Origin: Paenibacillus sp. FSL R7-0273
GTDB taxonomy: Bacteria; Bacillota; Bacilli; Paenibacillales; Paenibacillaceae
Length of the DNA stretch: 64,000 nucleotides
Direction of reading: 5' to 3'
NCBI RefSeq assembly: GCF_000758625.1
Contig: NZ_CP009283.1
Coordinates: 5,343,501 to 5,407,500, forward strand
In this document: piece by piece, positions 1 to 8,929 of the stretch
Layout: every line of letters begins with the position of its first letter
Numbering within the stretch: the stretch's first letter is position 1
Program-made: the position numbers and the translations under genes
Notes under the pieces: model-generated
What the model was told of the DNA's origin: nothing
Databases searched by the model: none
Seen by the model: only the letters and a program-made list of their open reading frames with translations

Positions 1-708
1 CAGCTTCCCTGAGGCACCTTGCCCGCCCGAGACTGCATTCCCCTCCTCATCCAGCACTGTTACCCGGACGTCCGTTTCCCCGCTAACCTCAACGCTGTAT
101 CGAACAATTCCTTTATCTCCCTCATAATCCGTTACAACCGTAACATCCTGAATGAAGGTATGCGGAGTAGAGTAGATTTTCACCGGCCGCTGCAGGCCCG
201 CAAAGTTAAAGAAATCGAAGTTTGGCTGATTCTTCAGCTTTTTGTTCCCGTCAGGCCCCACAGTCTCCGTATACAGACCTACAGGCAGAGTGGTGTAATC
301 CACGATATTGTTAACGGCCACCGTCAGGCGGTTCGTTCCCGTCTGAATATAATCATTCACCACAGCCTCAAAAGGCAGGAAGCCGCCGGAATGCTCCATT
401 ACCAGCTGACCGTTCAGATAGACCCTCGCTTTATGTGTGGCCGATCCGAACCGGAGCACAAGCCGCTCGTTACTCACGTTTCGCGGAAGCGTGATTTCTC
501 TTTCGTACCAGACATCGCCGACATGATTGCGGATCTCCGGGCTGACGCCAAGATCATTGTAGGCTGAAGGAACCGCCATGGGAATGGCGTCCTTCACTCC
601 TGCTTCGTACCATTTTTCCTCAAAGCCTGAACCGTGGTCCAGTTTGAAATTCCAGATGCCGCTAAGCTCAATTAAACTGCGGGTTTCCGTCATAATCGGA
701 TAAAGCAC
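1..708 (-). CDS. uidA: beta-glucuronidase, GH2 (N-terminal part, cut by window start)
   Basis: The visible 236 residues are the N-terminal sugar-binding and immunoglobulin-like domains of a GH2 beta-glucuronidase, which hydrolyses beta-D-glucuronides in the cytoplasm. Family landmarks resembling E. coli UidA include LSGIWNFKLD, IRNHVGDVWYER, VYLNGQLVMEHSGGFLPFE and NFDFFNFAGLQRPVKIY. The catalytic TIM barrel lies beyond the window. I choose the GTG start at 708 (MLYPIMTETRSL) because AAGGAG lies 9 bases before it. The ATG at 693 is in frame but has no good ribosome site. There is no signal peptide. It follows the ABC binding-protein gene on the same strand after 99 bases with no clear terminator, so it is probably the last gene of that operon. 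That suggests the transporter carries glucuronides (inference). Confidence 0.9.
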   Translation of the reverse strand, partial: MLYPIMTETRSLIELSGIWNFKLDHGSGFEEKWYEAGVKDAIPMAVPSAYNDLGVSPEIRNHVGDVWYEREITLPRNVSNERLVLRFGSATHKARVYLNGQLVMEHSGGFLPFEAVVNDYIQTGTNRLTVAVNNIVDYTTLPVGLYTETVGPDGNKKLKNQPNFDFFNFAGLQRPVKIYSTPHTFIQDVTVVTDYEGDKGIVRYSVEVSGETDVRVTVLDEEGNAVSGGQGASGKL

Positions 709-807
709 AGGGCAGCACTCCTTGGTTAAAGTTTTGCAGAAGCTTTTTCAGAATTACTAACAACGATCTTCCGGATCTTAGAATTCACCACCGGCGTCCT
801 TCTGCTC

Positions 808-2148
808 TCAGGACTTGGAATCAATAATCTTCTGAATCCTGGTCTGGGCATTCTGAATAGTCGTCTCCATGTCCTGGTCTGCCAGCATCATTTTATCGAA
901 TTCTTCAAGCAGGATCTTCTCGAGCTCTGCATGATAAGGTACAGCTACGGCAGCGCTTGGGGTTGCGGTATTTTCCAGCACGTACATCAGCGATGCTTTA
1001 TCGATCATCTCCGGATTTTTGCTGCCAGCGATAATGTTATCGACAACCTCATTCATATCTGCCTTTTTCCAGGAGGGGATATTCTTGCCCTGAAGCACAA
1101 TCCCTTCGGTAGTAAACCAGCGGATAAAGGTATACGCCTCATCTTTATGCTTGGATTTGCTGTAGATGGACAGTACGTCACCGCTGACGTTCGCCGAAAT
1201 CGGATCATCCGCATTCATGGTCGGAACAGGAGCAAATACGGTCTTGAAGCTGGCCGGAATCGTGTCTGTACCGCCTGCTTCGGGAACAAGGAAGGAGCCT
1301 GAAATCAGCATGCTTGTATCCTGATTGAAATATTGCGGACGGTAGTTCAGCTTCTGGCTGACCACCTCAGCATACGGGGTTGCCGAGCCCTCCTGCTCAC
1401 CCTGCAGACGCAGCTCCAGCGACTTGCGTATATAAGGATTGTCTATATTCGCCTTCAGTCCGTCATCAGTGGTCAAATTGGCGTTCACGGACTGGGTAAA
1501 GTTCTGCACAAGGTAGCCGTATTGAATCCAGCTGTGGAAGTAAGTACCGTAACGGGTTTTGCCGTTCTCTGCTTTGGTCAAGGCCTTGGCATATTCCATA
1601 TACTCATCCCAGGTCCAGTTCTTTGGTAGCTCCAGCCCGGCTTCCTTCAGATGATTCTCATTGATAAAGACCATCCCCTGGGACGACTTGCCGGGAAGCC
1701 CGTATACCTTGCCGCCGATCCGGGTATCTGCCGTATATTCATCCGCGAAGCTGATGCCGTCCTTCTCCAGATAAGCATCGATCGGCTCAACCATGCCAAG
1801 CTCCGCCCGCTGGGAGAGATAGTTCATGTTACTGAACATGATAATGTCCAGATCATCACCACCGGCGACGGCCAGATCGAGCTTTTTGTAATATTCATTG
1901 GAGTTGTTATCCTCAGCGGAAGCAAATTCCACTTTAATATCCGGATGCTGCTTCTCAAATTCTTCAATGACAACATTCCATTTGTCCATCTCTTTGGTAT
2001 ACCAGTTACTTAGCTTAATCGTGACTACATCCGCATTTTCTCCGCTGTTAGCAGTACTATTCTCCTCTTTGCCTGCCCCTCCGCATCCGGTAACCAGCAA
2101 GGACAGCACCGGTACGGTGATCAACCATTTTGCTTTAGCTTTGAACAT
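808..2148 (-). CDS. ABC sugar-binding lipoprotein (family 1 extracellular solute-binding protein)
   Basis: This is the extracellular receptor of a carbohydrate ABC importer, 446 residues. A lipoprotein signal is visible: basic start, hydrophobic stretch, then LLVTGC with the lipidated Cys at residue 22. After it come a Ser/Gly/Asn-rich linker and a family-1 binding-protein fold (VTIKLSNWYTKEMDKW, NWTWDEYMEYAKAL). AGGGGGT stands 7 bases before the ATG. It follows two permease genes and precedes beta-glucuronidase, so the ligand is plausibly a glucuronide or glucuronate-containing oligosaccharide. No ATPase gene is present; a shared MsmX-type ATPase is the usual solution in this group (established knowledge). 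Substrate is inferred from neighbours only. Confidence 0.9.
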   Translation of the reverse strand: MFKAKAKWLITVPVLSLLVTGCGGAGKEENSTANSGENADVVTIKLSNWYTKEMDKWNVVIEEFEKQHPDIKVEFASAEDNNSNEYYKKLDLAVAGGDDLDIIMFSNMNYLSQRAELGMVEPIDAYLEKDGISFADEYTADTRIGGKVYGLPGKSSQGMVFINENHLKEAGLELPKNWTWDEYMEYAKALTKAENGKTRYGTYFHSWIQYGYLVQNFTQSVNANLTTDDGLKANIDNPYIRKSLELRLQGEQEGSATPYAEVVSQKLNYRPQYFNQDTSMLISGSFLVPEAGGTDTIPASFKTVFAPVPTMNADDPISANVSGDVLSIYSKSKHKDEAYTFIRWFTTEGIVLQGKNIPSWKKADMNEVVDNIIAGSKNPEMIDKASLMYVLENTATPSAAVAVPYHAELEKILLEEFDKMMLADQDMETTIQNAQTRIQKIIDSKS

Positions 2149-2175
2149 TGTAATACCCCCTGTAATAGAATTGGC

Positions 2176-3006
2176 CTAGCCCTTAACGCCGCCCATAGCG
2201 ACACCCTCGATGACCTGCTTCTGCCCTATAATGAAAATGATCAGCAGAGGCACAATAGCGGACACCGCGCCTGCCATCATCAAGGAATAGAACTCACCGC
2301 TGAAATCAGCAAATCTGCGGATTCCCAGTTGCAAGGTGAACAGTGAATCAGAACGGAGAAAAATCAGCGGATTCTGGTAATCATTCCACGTCCAGATAAA
2401 CCGCAGAATCATATATGTGGCCAGCGCGGGCTGCACAAGCGGCAGGGCAATCCGGCTGAAGATGGTCCAGTGGCCGGCTGCGTCAATGCGGGCCGATTCA
2501 ATAATCTCATCATGAATGCCTAAGAAAAACTGTCTGAGCAGGAACGTTCCGAGCACACCGGATGCGGCAAGCAGCACCAGTCCGAAATGACTGTCAAACA
2601 GTCCGAGCCAGCGGAACATAATAAACTGCGGAACAAGAATCGCCTGTGTCGGAATCATGTAGGTGGCGAGCACCAGCAGAAACATCGCATCACGGCCTTT
2701 AAACTTCACTTTAGAGAAGCCATAGGCGGCCATGGCGGAAATAAGCAGCGACAAGGCCGTTGACATTAGTGTTACCTTGATGCTGTTCCAGTAATAAAGG
2801 CCAAACGGCACAACGCCCGCCCACACCTGCCTGTAGTTCTCCGCCGCATTCCATTTCTCCGGAATCCACTGGATCGGATATTTCATGACATCCAGCTCTG
2901 GCTTGAAGGACGCGGACAGCATCCATAGGAAGGGCATCACAAAGAGAATGCCGGCAGCCCCCATACCGACTGTTACAAGAACGCGGTTTAACTTGATAGA
3001 ATGCAT
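2176..3006 (-). CDS. carbohydrate ABC transporter permease, MalG type
   Basis: This is a membrane-spanning subunit of the sugar importer, 276 residues with about six hydrophobic segments. The EAA loop that docks the ATPase is visible as ESARIDAAGHWTIFSRIALP, and the C-terminus (GQKQVIEGVAMGGVKG) is the usual MalG/MsmG ending. The frame is open further upstream, but I place the start at the ATG at 3006 (MHSIKLNRV). AGGAGGG lies 6 bases before it, and this avoids overlap with the upstream permease, which ends at 3018. The two permeases would form the heterodimeric channel with the binding protein encoded downstream. Confidence 0.9.
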   Translation of the reverse strand: MHSIKLNRVLVTVGMGAAGILFVMPFLWMLSASFKPELDVMKYPIQWIPEKWNAAENYRQVWAGVVPFGLYYWNSIKVTLMSTALSLLISAMAAYGFSKVKFKGRDAMFLLVLATYMIPTQAILVPQFIMFRWLGLFDSHFGLVLLAASGVLGTFLLRQFFLGIHDEIIESARIDAAGHWTIFSRIALPLVQPALATYMILRFIWTWNDYQNPLIFLRSDSLFTLQLGIRRFADFSGEFYSLMMAGAVSAIVPLLIIFIIGQKQVIEGVAMGGVKG

Positions 3007-3017
3007 TGCTTTCCCTC

Positions 3018-3962
3018 CTAGTAATTGACCCATTTCTTTTGTCCAAGCCACTGAACAAGCGTCACCAGCAGGATAAGAATCAGCAGCACAATGCCCATTG
3101 CCGACGCATACCCCGACTCCAGGTTGACAAAGGCAACCTCGTACAGATAGTAGACAATAACGGAGGTCGAGCCGGCCGGTCCGCCGCCCGTCAGCACCAT
3201 AATTAGATCAAATACCTTAAAGGAACCGACAATTCCCGTAATCAGCAGGAAAAAGGAGGTCGGTGACAGCAGCGGCAGCGTGATGCGGAAAAATTGCCTT
3301 AGCGGAGATGCACCGTCCACATCGGCTGCCTCATACAGATCCTTAGAGATATTTTGCAGCCCGGCCATGTATATGACCATGTTGAAGCCCAGTGAAGTCC
3401 AGACCATAATAATCATGACCGAAATCAGGGCAAACTTTGGATCAGCCAGCCACAACGGCGGGTTCTCCACTCCTATGGACCGGAGGAAGCCGTTGATCGG
3501 CCCGTTAGTCGGGTGATACAGCACTCTCCATAATAGCGCAATCGCCACGAAACTAGAAATAAACGGCATGAAATAAATAACCTTGAACAATGATTTGAAA
3601 TAAGTGGCTTTATTAATCAGCACGGCCAGCACCAATGCCAAAAATATCGCTACCGGCACTACGGCAATCATGATCAGATTGTTCATCAGCGAGCGGTGAA
3701 ACGCCTCATCCTGGAACAGCCGTGTGTAATTATCAAGCCCGACCGGCTGAAAGCCCTCAAGCCCGGTTACAAAATTCCAGTCCGAAAAGCTGATCACGCC
3801 GGATAACAGAATTGGAATAATGACCAGCGTTACCGTCAGCACGAGCATCGGCGCAATAAACAGGTAGCCCGCAATATTGTCGTAAAAGGACTGCTTTCGC
3901 ACGCCGCGTGCTGTCAGCTTCACGGACTGCTTAGGTGCTCCTTTTTCGGGAATGTACTCCAT
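3018..3962 (-). CDS. carbohydrate ABC transporter permease, MalF type
   Basis: First gene of the four-gene uptake and hydrolysis operon, 314 residues. A cytoplasmic N-terminus of about 30 residues is followed by six predicted membrane helices. The EAA loop reads EAADVDGASPLRQFFRITLP. GAGGTGA stands before the ATG. The gene is divergent from the YesM-type kinase at 4152, so the 189-base gap between them probably holds the promoter controlled by that two-component system. A possible -10 box (TATACT, minus strand 3998-3993) lies about 31 bases upstream of the start. Confidence 0.9.
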   Translation of the reverse strand: MEYIPEKGAPKQSVKLTARGVRKQSFYDNIAGYLFIAPMLVLTVTLVIIPILLSGVISFSDWNFVTGLEGFQPVGLDNYTRLFQDEAFHRSLMNNLIMIAVVPVAIFLALVLAVLINKATYFKSLFKVIYFMPFISSFVAIALLWRVLYHPTNGPINGFLRSIGVENPPLWLADPKFALISVMIIMVWTSLGFNMVIYMAGLQNISKDLYEAADVDGASPLRQFFRITLPLLSPTSFFLLITGIVGSFKVFDLIMVLTGGGPAGSTSVIVYYLYEVAFVNLESGYASAMGIVLLILILLVTLVQWLGQKKWVNY

Positions 3963-4151
3963 CTCTTCACCTCAATTTCAGTTTGTATCCTTAGTATAGA
4001 AGCCGCCTGGGGCCTCACGCATGCAACGGAATTATCTATATTGAAAAGTTTGTATACTATTATTTTTTCCAAAGTGAAAAAATTGTTGGATGAGGTTTGC
4101 CTGCAAATGAAGTACCATGATCATGTGAATATCCAGTAACGGGGGACAGTA
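3963..4151. promoter_or_regulatory. divergent promoter region, ABC importer / YesM-type kinase
   Basis: This 189-base AT-rich gap separates two divergently transcribed operons. On the minus strand TATACT at 3998-3993 is a good -10 candidate with no matching -35 at normal spacing. That is compatible with a promoter that needs an AraC-type activator such as the response regulator at 5940. I found no convincing inverted repeat. Confidence 0.35.
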
Positions 4152-5939
4152 ATGAAGAAGAAACAAAGACAGCACCAGTTATCCTTCCGGCAAAAGCTTA
4201 TTCTGACCTCTATCGCATGTCTGGTTATACCAACGATAGGGATGCTTTATATTACGAATAGTTATTCCAAGCTTATTATCCGGGAGCATTCTCTGGAAAA
4301 ATCCACCCAGTCCCTGATGATTGTGCAGTCGCAGATTAATGCGGTCTTTGAAGAGATGGTCTCCGTCTCCAACTTTGTCCATTTTGATCCTGAAATTAAA
4401 AACCTGCTGGAGGATGCCAAAACCAACCCGGTCTCGGCCAGAACCTTAACGAGCCGGCTGGAGCAGGTGGCCGGTGAAACCGCCGATCTACGGATTACGC
4501 TGCTGGACAGAGACGGCAATGCATATTCCGATTATTCCTTTTATGATTTTGATCCGCGTGATTTCACCAGGGAAGGCTGGTTTACCAGGCTGGAGCAGCT
4601 CTCACCGTATGACACTTTATTTATGGGGGCGGAAGCCAATTACCTGACCTCCCAGCCGGACAAGCCATATGTATTTATGACCGCACGGGCTCTAAGAGAA
4701 GGAACCGATACCGGCCCCTATGCTTATCTTATTGTCAGCCGGAGTGAAGCTTCCATCCGGGAGCACTTCGGTTCTCTTGAGGAGGATGTCTATCTGCTGA
4801 ATGGAGCCCATCATATTCTATCGAACCGCAACGAGGCTCTGATCGGATCAAGCTTCAATACGGTAATCCCTGTTGACGAGCCCGTCTATCCTGATATTGT
4901 GGAGTTCAATCACGAGAACCAGCTCCTCCTCTCCCTGCCGCTGAAATATGCGGATTGGAGTCTGGTCAGCGTAGCCCCATATGAGCAGCTGACGGAGCGG
5001 CTGAACGGAATTAACCGGACAGGCTTGCTGCTGCAGGCCATTTTTGCCATCAGCTTCCTGTTTGCCCTGACCTATCTGCTGCGCAGATTCACCAAGCCCG
5101 TGCTTATTCTCGGAAAAGTAGCCCGCAGAGTAGAGGCCGGTGATCTGATGGTACGCTCCAAAATCCGGGGAAGGGATGAAATCGGCAGCCTGGGCCACTC
5201 CTTTGACGAAATGCTTGACCGGATTCAGCTCATGCTCAAGCAGGTGGAGCTGGAGCAGCAGCTAAAACGCCAGGCGGAAATCGCCATGCTGCAGGCCCAG
5301 ATTAATCCGCATTTTCTGTTTAACGTGCTAAGCTCGATCCGGCTGCGGCTGCTCATGAAGCAGGATGAAGAGAACGCTTTTATTGTAGGCTCCTTATCCT
5401 CGCTGCTGAGAGCCAGCTTTTCCAGCCAGGAGGAATTCGTGTCCATCTCCCATGAGCTTGAATCTGCCAAGCAGTATATGGAGCTGATGCGGTTCACCAT
5501 GCGGTACCCGACCGAATCCGTGGTGAACGCGGATGTAGACTTACTGCTGGAGCTTGTGCCGCGGTTCATCCTGCAGCCTGTCATCGAGAACGCTTATAAA
5601 CACGGCTTCGCCAGGGGCGGAGGCAGAATCCTTATTTCGATTGAGAAAATAAATACGGTGCTCCGCATCAGGGTTGAGGATAACGGAACGGGGATGGAGG
5701 AGGACACGCTGAATATCCTGCTTCTCCATATCAAACAGCAGGACGCAGCGCTTGAAAATCTGAAAACAGCAGAATCAGCGGATGATAAGATCCCCTCGCA
5801 CGGCATCGGGCTGGTCAATGTCTATCAGCGGCTGAAGCTGATCTACGGGGACAGCTTTACAATGAATATTGAGAGTATTAACGGCTGCCGGACCACCGTC
5901 GAGCTGATTCTGCCTTACAGAGAGACAGGAGGACATTAA
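4152..5939 (+). CDS. sensor histidine kinase, YesM type
   Basis: Membrane histidine kinase of 595 residues. It has an N-terminal membrane helix (about 14-36), an extracytoplasmic sensor of about 245 residues (Cache-like), and a second helix near 285-305 followed by HAMP (KPVLILGKVARRVEAGDL). The His_kinase box QAQINPHFLFN has the phospho-acceptor His at 387. The ATPase motifs are ENAYKHG (N box), VEDNGTGM (G1) and HGIGLVNVYQRL (G2). This order is the hallmark of the LytS/YesM class that pairs with AraC-output regulators. The partner gene starts immediately after the stop. The divergent glucuronide importer is the likely target, and the sensed signal is probably a sugar outside the cell (inference). 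Confidence 0.93.
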   Translation: MKKKQRQHQLSFRQKLILTSIACLVIPTIGMLYITNSYSKLIIREHSLEKSTQSLMIVQSQINAVFEEMVSVSNFVHFDPEIKNLLEDAKTNPVSARTLTSRLEQVAGETADLRITLLDRDGNAYSDYSFYDFDPRDFTREGWFTRLEQLSPYDTLFMGAEANYLTSQPDKPYVFMTARALREGTDTGPYAYLIVSRSEASIREHFGSLEEDVYLLNGAHHILSNRNEALIGSSFNTVIPVDEPVYPDIVEFNHENQLLLSLPLKYADWSLVSVAPYEQLTERLNGINRTGLLLQAIFAISFLFALTYLLRRFTKPVLILGKVARRVEAGDLMVRSKIRGRDEIGSLGHSFDEMLDRIQLMLKQVELEQQLKRQAEIAMLQAQINPHFLFNVLSSIRLRLLMKQDEENAFIVGSLSSLLRASFSSQEEFVSISHELESAKQYMELMRFTMRYPTESVVNADVDLLLELVPRFILQPVIENAYKHGFARGGGRILISIEKINTVLRIRVEDNGTGMEEDTLNILLLHIKQQDAALENLKTAESADDKIPSHGIGLVNVYQRLKLIYGDSFTMNIESINGCRTTVELILPYRETGGH

Positions 5940-7544
5940 ATGAGATACAAAGTGGTGTTAGCCGATGATCATTTTCCTGTACTGGAATATTTGAGCGGGG
6001 GCATCCCCTGGGAAACGCTGGGGCTTGAATTGTCTGCCGCATGCTCAGACGGCAAGCAGGCCTGGGAGGCCTGCCAGCTGCACCAGCCGGATATTCTGCT
6101 TACCGATATCGGCATGCCGGGGATGGACGGGCTGGAGTTAATCCGTAAGACACGGGAGCTCAATCCGCAGCTGCAGTCGGTCATCCTGTCCTGCCACGGG
6201 GAATTTGAGTATGCGCAGAAGGCGGTCAAGCTCAATGTTGCCGAGTATATATTGAAGGAGAGTATGGAAATCCGGCAGGTCATTTCTGTACTGGCTGAGG
6301 CGGTCTCGCGTCTGGAGGTGAAGCAGCTCTCCCGTAACCATTACCTCAAGCTGGAGCAGCTGGTTACGCAGAATCACTCCGCTATCCGGACCCGGTACAT
6401 CCGCATGCTGCTTGAGCAGCCGGTCGGGGATGAAGCCGGCTGGTTTAAGCAGGCTGAGGCGATGGGGATTCCGCTGCAAAAGGATGTACCGTACCTGCCG
6501 GTATTGGCGATGCCGGAACGCAGCTACGAGCTGGAGCGGCGCTTCGGCGGCATTGTGAACATGCAGTTCGTTATAGATAATGTGCTGGCGGAAATCCTGG
6601 AGATTGACGGATTGCTCCAGTTCGCGTTGACGGAACGGCAGTTCATCCTGTTCATTCCGTTACCGCGGACCCTGATCCGCAATCTGCATGAGGAATTCCG
6701 CAGCCGGATGCTGCAGGTCCAAAAAAGGATGAAGCCGCACCGCATGGGCATTTCATTCTTTTACGGTGAAGCCAGCCCGAGCCTGATCGAACTCAAAAAG
6801 CAAATTCTGGCGCTGCTGGATGCCCAGGCTCTGCGCTTCTACTCTGCCGAAGGAGCGATTATGAAGCTGGAACCCGTGAGGATGACAGGCGAGGATCTGT
6901 TCATGCACTACTCTCAAACACTGCAGCAGCTGAGAGACTGCATCCAGCATGAGGATCATGCCCGCATCAGTTCTGCAGTCGATCATATCAGGGAGCATAT
7001 CGGAGATAACAAATACCCGGTAGAAGCCGTGAAGAGCTGGCTGCTTAAAATGGTGATGGAGCTGGAATTAAAATATATCGTGATGCAGAATTTCACCAAC
7101 AATTTCAACAGCGAAATGCTCCAGCGCTCGGTCCGGGAATTTGAAACGCTTGACAGGCTGATGGAATGGCTGGAAGGCTTCCTGAATGAAAAAATCCTGA
7201 TGCTAAGCTCCATCTGGAAGCAGAACATCAGGAAAGAGGTGGCTGAAGCGAAGCGATATGTCATGAATCATATCAGTGAGAAAATAGGTATGGAGGAGAT
7301 GGCTATCCGGCTCGGGCTGAATCCCACCCATTTCAGCCGTTTATTCAAGCTGGATACCGGCCTTACCTTCATTGAGTTTGTGACCCGCTCAAAGATGGAG
7401 CGGGCACGGGAGCTGCTGAATCAGTCCAATCTCAGCATTGTCGAGATTGCGGAGCAGCTCGGCTACGACAACACCAGCTACTTCATCAAGCTCTTCCGCA
7501 ACTTCTCCGGCATGACTCCTGCCGAGTTCAGGAAGTCAATTTGA
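5940..7544 (+). CDS. response regulator with AraC-type output, YesN type
   Basis: Cytoplasmic DNA-binding regulator, 534 residues. The receiver domain carries Asp56 as the phosphorylation site (ILLTDIGMPG), with acidic residues DD at 9-10 and a conserved Lys (YILKE). A long middle region follows. The C-terminal 100 residues are two AraC helix-turn-helix units (EEMAIRLGLNPTHFSRLFK and IVEIAEQLGYDNTSYFIKLFR). GGAGG precedes the ATG, which directly abuts the kinase stop, so the two are translated from one message. It probably activates the divergent importer operon. Its stop codon ends at the base next to the stop of the convergent gene at 7545, leaving no room for a terminator between them. Confidence 0.93.
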   Translation: MRYKVVLADDHFPVLEYLSGGIPWETLGLELSAACSDGKQAWEACQLHQPDILLTDIGMPGMDGLELIRKTRELNPQLQSVILSCHGEFEYAQKAVKLNVAEYILKESMEIRQVISVLAEAVSRLEVKQLSRNHYLKLEQLVTQNHSAIRTRYIRMLLEQPVGDEAGWFKQAEAMGIPLQKDVPYLPVLAMPERSYELERRFGGIVNMQFVIDNVLAEILEIDGLLQFALTERQFILFIPLPRTLIRNLHEEFRSRMLQVQKRMKPHRMGISFFYGEASPSLIELKKQILALLDAQALRFYSAEGAIMKLEPVRMTGEDLFMHYSQTLQQLRDCIQHEDHARISSAVDHIREHIGDNKYPVEAVKSWLLKMVMELELKYIVMQNFTNNFNSEMLQRSVREFETLDRLMEWLEGFLNEKILMLSSIWKQNIRKEVAEAKRYVMNHISEKIGMEEMAIRLGLNPTHFSRLFKLDTGLTFIEFVTRSKMERARELLNQSNLSIVEIAEQLGYDNTSYFIKLFRNFSGMTPAEFRKSI

Positions 7545-8252
7545 TTATACTGTGTACCTCTCCAGTGACGGCCGGTCCTTTACGATCAGCTGCTTGTTGC
7601 CGACCAGCTCAATCAGGCCCAGGTCCTCGAAGCGGGCAAATTTGCGGCTGATCGTTTCCCGGGTGACGCCCACATAGCTCGCCAGCTCCTCGCGGGAGAG
7701 CGGCAGCTTGATCGCAAGGCCGCTGCTGCGCGGCTTGCCGTACTTGTCGCCCAGCTCCAGAATCATATGGGCGATCCGGATTTCCGGGTCCTTGGTCGCC
7801 AGACTCTGCGCCAGATTCTCGGTATGGGCCAGCCGCTTGGCGACGGTCTTCAGCAGCTTGATCGTAATGTCCGGATTCTCCGCCATCAGCTGCTCCATAT
7901 CTGTCCGGGTCAGCAGGCAGATGGCCGTCTCAGTCAGCGCGTAGGCGCTGAAGTTACTCAGCTCCTCGCTGCTCAGGATATTCAGCTCGCCGAAAAATTC
8001 CCCGCTGCTCAGCACATGCAGAATCTGCTCTTTGCCCTGCGGTGTCATTTTGGACAGCTTCACCTGTCCCTGCTGGATAATAAACAGCGTGTCTGTCGGC
8101 TGCTCCTCCAGAATCAGCGCCTGGCCTTTGGCGTATTTGCGGTGTCTGATCATCGCGCTGATCCGCGAGAGCTCGCCGCCGCTGAGCGAGGCGAAGATCG
8201 GCACCTTGCGGGTGCACGGCTCCGCAGCGTTCTTACAGGAATGTTCCGGCAT
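7545..8252 (-). CDS. Crp/Fnr family regulator, FLP-like (Cys redox switch)
   Basis: This is a 235-residue regulator. An effector-binding beta-roll covers about residues 18-130 and a C-terminal winged helix contains TRETISRKFARF. That matches the ETxSR recognition helix of FNR-class proteins (established knowledge). There is no FNR-type four-Cys cluster set. Only three Cys are present, at 6, 13 and 112. That resembles Lactobacillus FLP, which uses a thiol-disulfide switch between an N-terminal and a core Cys, so I infer redox sensing. AAGGAGGG precedes the ATG and overlaps the 21-base gap after the rubredoxin stop, so rubredoxin and regulator are co-transcribed. Targets are probably the flavodiiron and reductase genes upstream. 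Confidence 0.85.
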   Translation of the reverse strand: MPEHSCKNAAEPCTRKVPIFASLSGGELSRISAMIRHRKYAKGQALILEEQPTDTLFIIQQGQVKLSKMTPQGKEQILHVLSSGEFFGELNILSSEELSNFSAYALTETAICLLTRTDMEQLMAENPDITIKLLKTVAKRLAHTENLAQSLATKDPEIRIAHMILELGDKYGKPRSSGLAIKLPLSREELASYVGVTRETISRKFARFEDLGLIELVGNKQLIVKDRPSLERYTV

Positions 8253-8273
8253 TTCTGTATCCCTCCTTGTTTT

Positions 8274-8453
8274 TTAGGAAACGATCTTTTTCTGTGCCAC
8301 CGGTTCAAAATGCGTGGTGTCTTCCCCGCACACCGGGCAGACCCAATCCTCCGGCAAATCCTCAAACGTCGTACCCGGCTCTACATCCTCATCGGGATCT
8401 CCGAGCGCCGGATCGTAAATATAGCCGCATGGCTTGCAAATGTATTTAGTCAT
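8274..8453 (-). CDS. rubredoxin
   Basis: This 59-residue protein is a complete rubredoxin: two Cys pairs, CKPCG at 6-10 and CPVCG at 39-43, bind one iron. The intervening acidic segment ([15 protein letters not shown]) and aromatic core residues ([17 protein letters not shown]) are typical. CAGGAGGA lies 8 bases before the ATG. It would carry electrons from the NAD(P)H reductase at 8930 to the flavodiiron protein at 10163. Together these are a split version of the E. coli NorVW flavorubredoxin system, where the rubredoxin is fused instead. It is followed at once by the FLP-like regulator gene. Confidence 0.93.
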   Translation of the reverse strand: MTKYICKPCGYIYDPALGDPDEDVEPGTTFEDLPEDWVCPVCGEDTTHFEPVAQKKIVS

Positions 8454-8536
8454 TGTCTATTCCTCCTGTGAATTTTATTATATAGATTGAACTAATAATA
8501 TTGCTGTTTTGGGATTGCATGTGACTCCAGAGAATG

Positions 8537-8641
8537 TTTGGACTTCCAGCCGCTGTTGTCTGCAGATTTCTTGATTTATACCGTTTTTAACGGTTGAAAT
8601 CCGCAGACAAAGGCGGTCGCTACCGCTCCTCCAGTTCCAAA
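8537..8641. repeat. long imperfect hairpin element, about 105 bases
   Basis: Nested complementary arms are visible. The outer arms are TTTGGACT (8537) and AGTTCCAAA (8633-8641). Next is CCGC (8550) with GCGG (8613). Then comes a 15-base arm TTGTCTGCAGATTTC (8556-8570) opposite GAAATCCGCAGACAA (8596-8610) with one mismatch. The apex is CCGTT-TTT-AACGG (8581-8593). There is no T-run after it on either strand, so it is not a simple terminator. It sits between the reductase gene and rubredoxin, right beside a palindromic repeat module. It looks like a mobile or interspersed hairpin element. Confidence 0.6.
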
Positions 8642-8692
8642 ATTCCCCTCCGCCACTTTTCCCTTAACGTAAATTCTTAAGTTCAATCTATA

Positions 8693-8880
8693 TAGTTGGA
8701 TTTACGTCACTTAATTCCATCATTTCTCAAACTTTATAATCATTAGTTGGAAAAAGGTTACTTATTTCGAGCGAAAACCACCATTTAGAGCGGTAACCGC
8801 TAATTAGATAACCTTTTTCCACTTAATCTCTTTAAACTGGCGGATTTACCGAAATTAGGTACCGTTTTTCCACTTATTTT
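8693..8880. repeat. diverged third copy of the four-palindrome intergenic repeat
   Basis: This stretch aligns with the two copies at 17600-17848 and 18052-18300, in the same orientation but with many substitutions. Four ~27-base units can be followed. Each has an AT-rich arm of AATTAGRTG type, a core such as GGAAAAAGGT or its reverse, and an arm of CACTTAATT type. Units two to four start near 8749, 8803 and 8855. Together with the neighbouring hairpin it fills most of the 476-base gap (8454-8929) between reductase and rubredoxin genes. I see no gene in that gap. Confidence 0.65.
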
Positions 8881-8929
8881 GCTCAGCAACCGCCTGCAGG
8901 GTTCATTCCCGCACATCCGGTTGAACCCG

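Noticed and set aside
8454..8540. FNR box (TTGAT-N4-ATCAA) before rubredoxin
   Set aside because: Only partial AT-rich similarity was found (ATTGAACTAATAAT); arms do not match.
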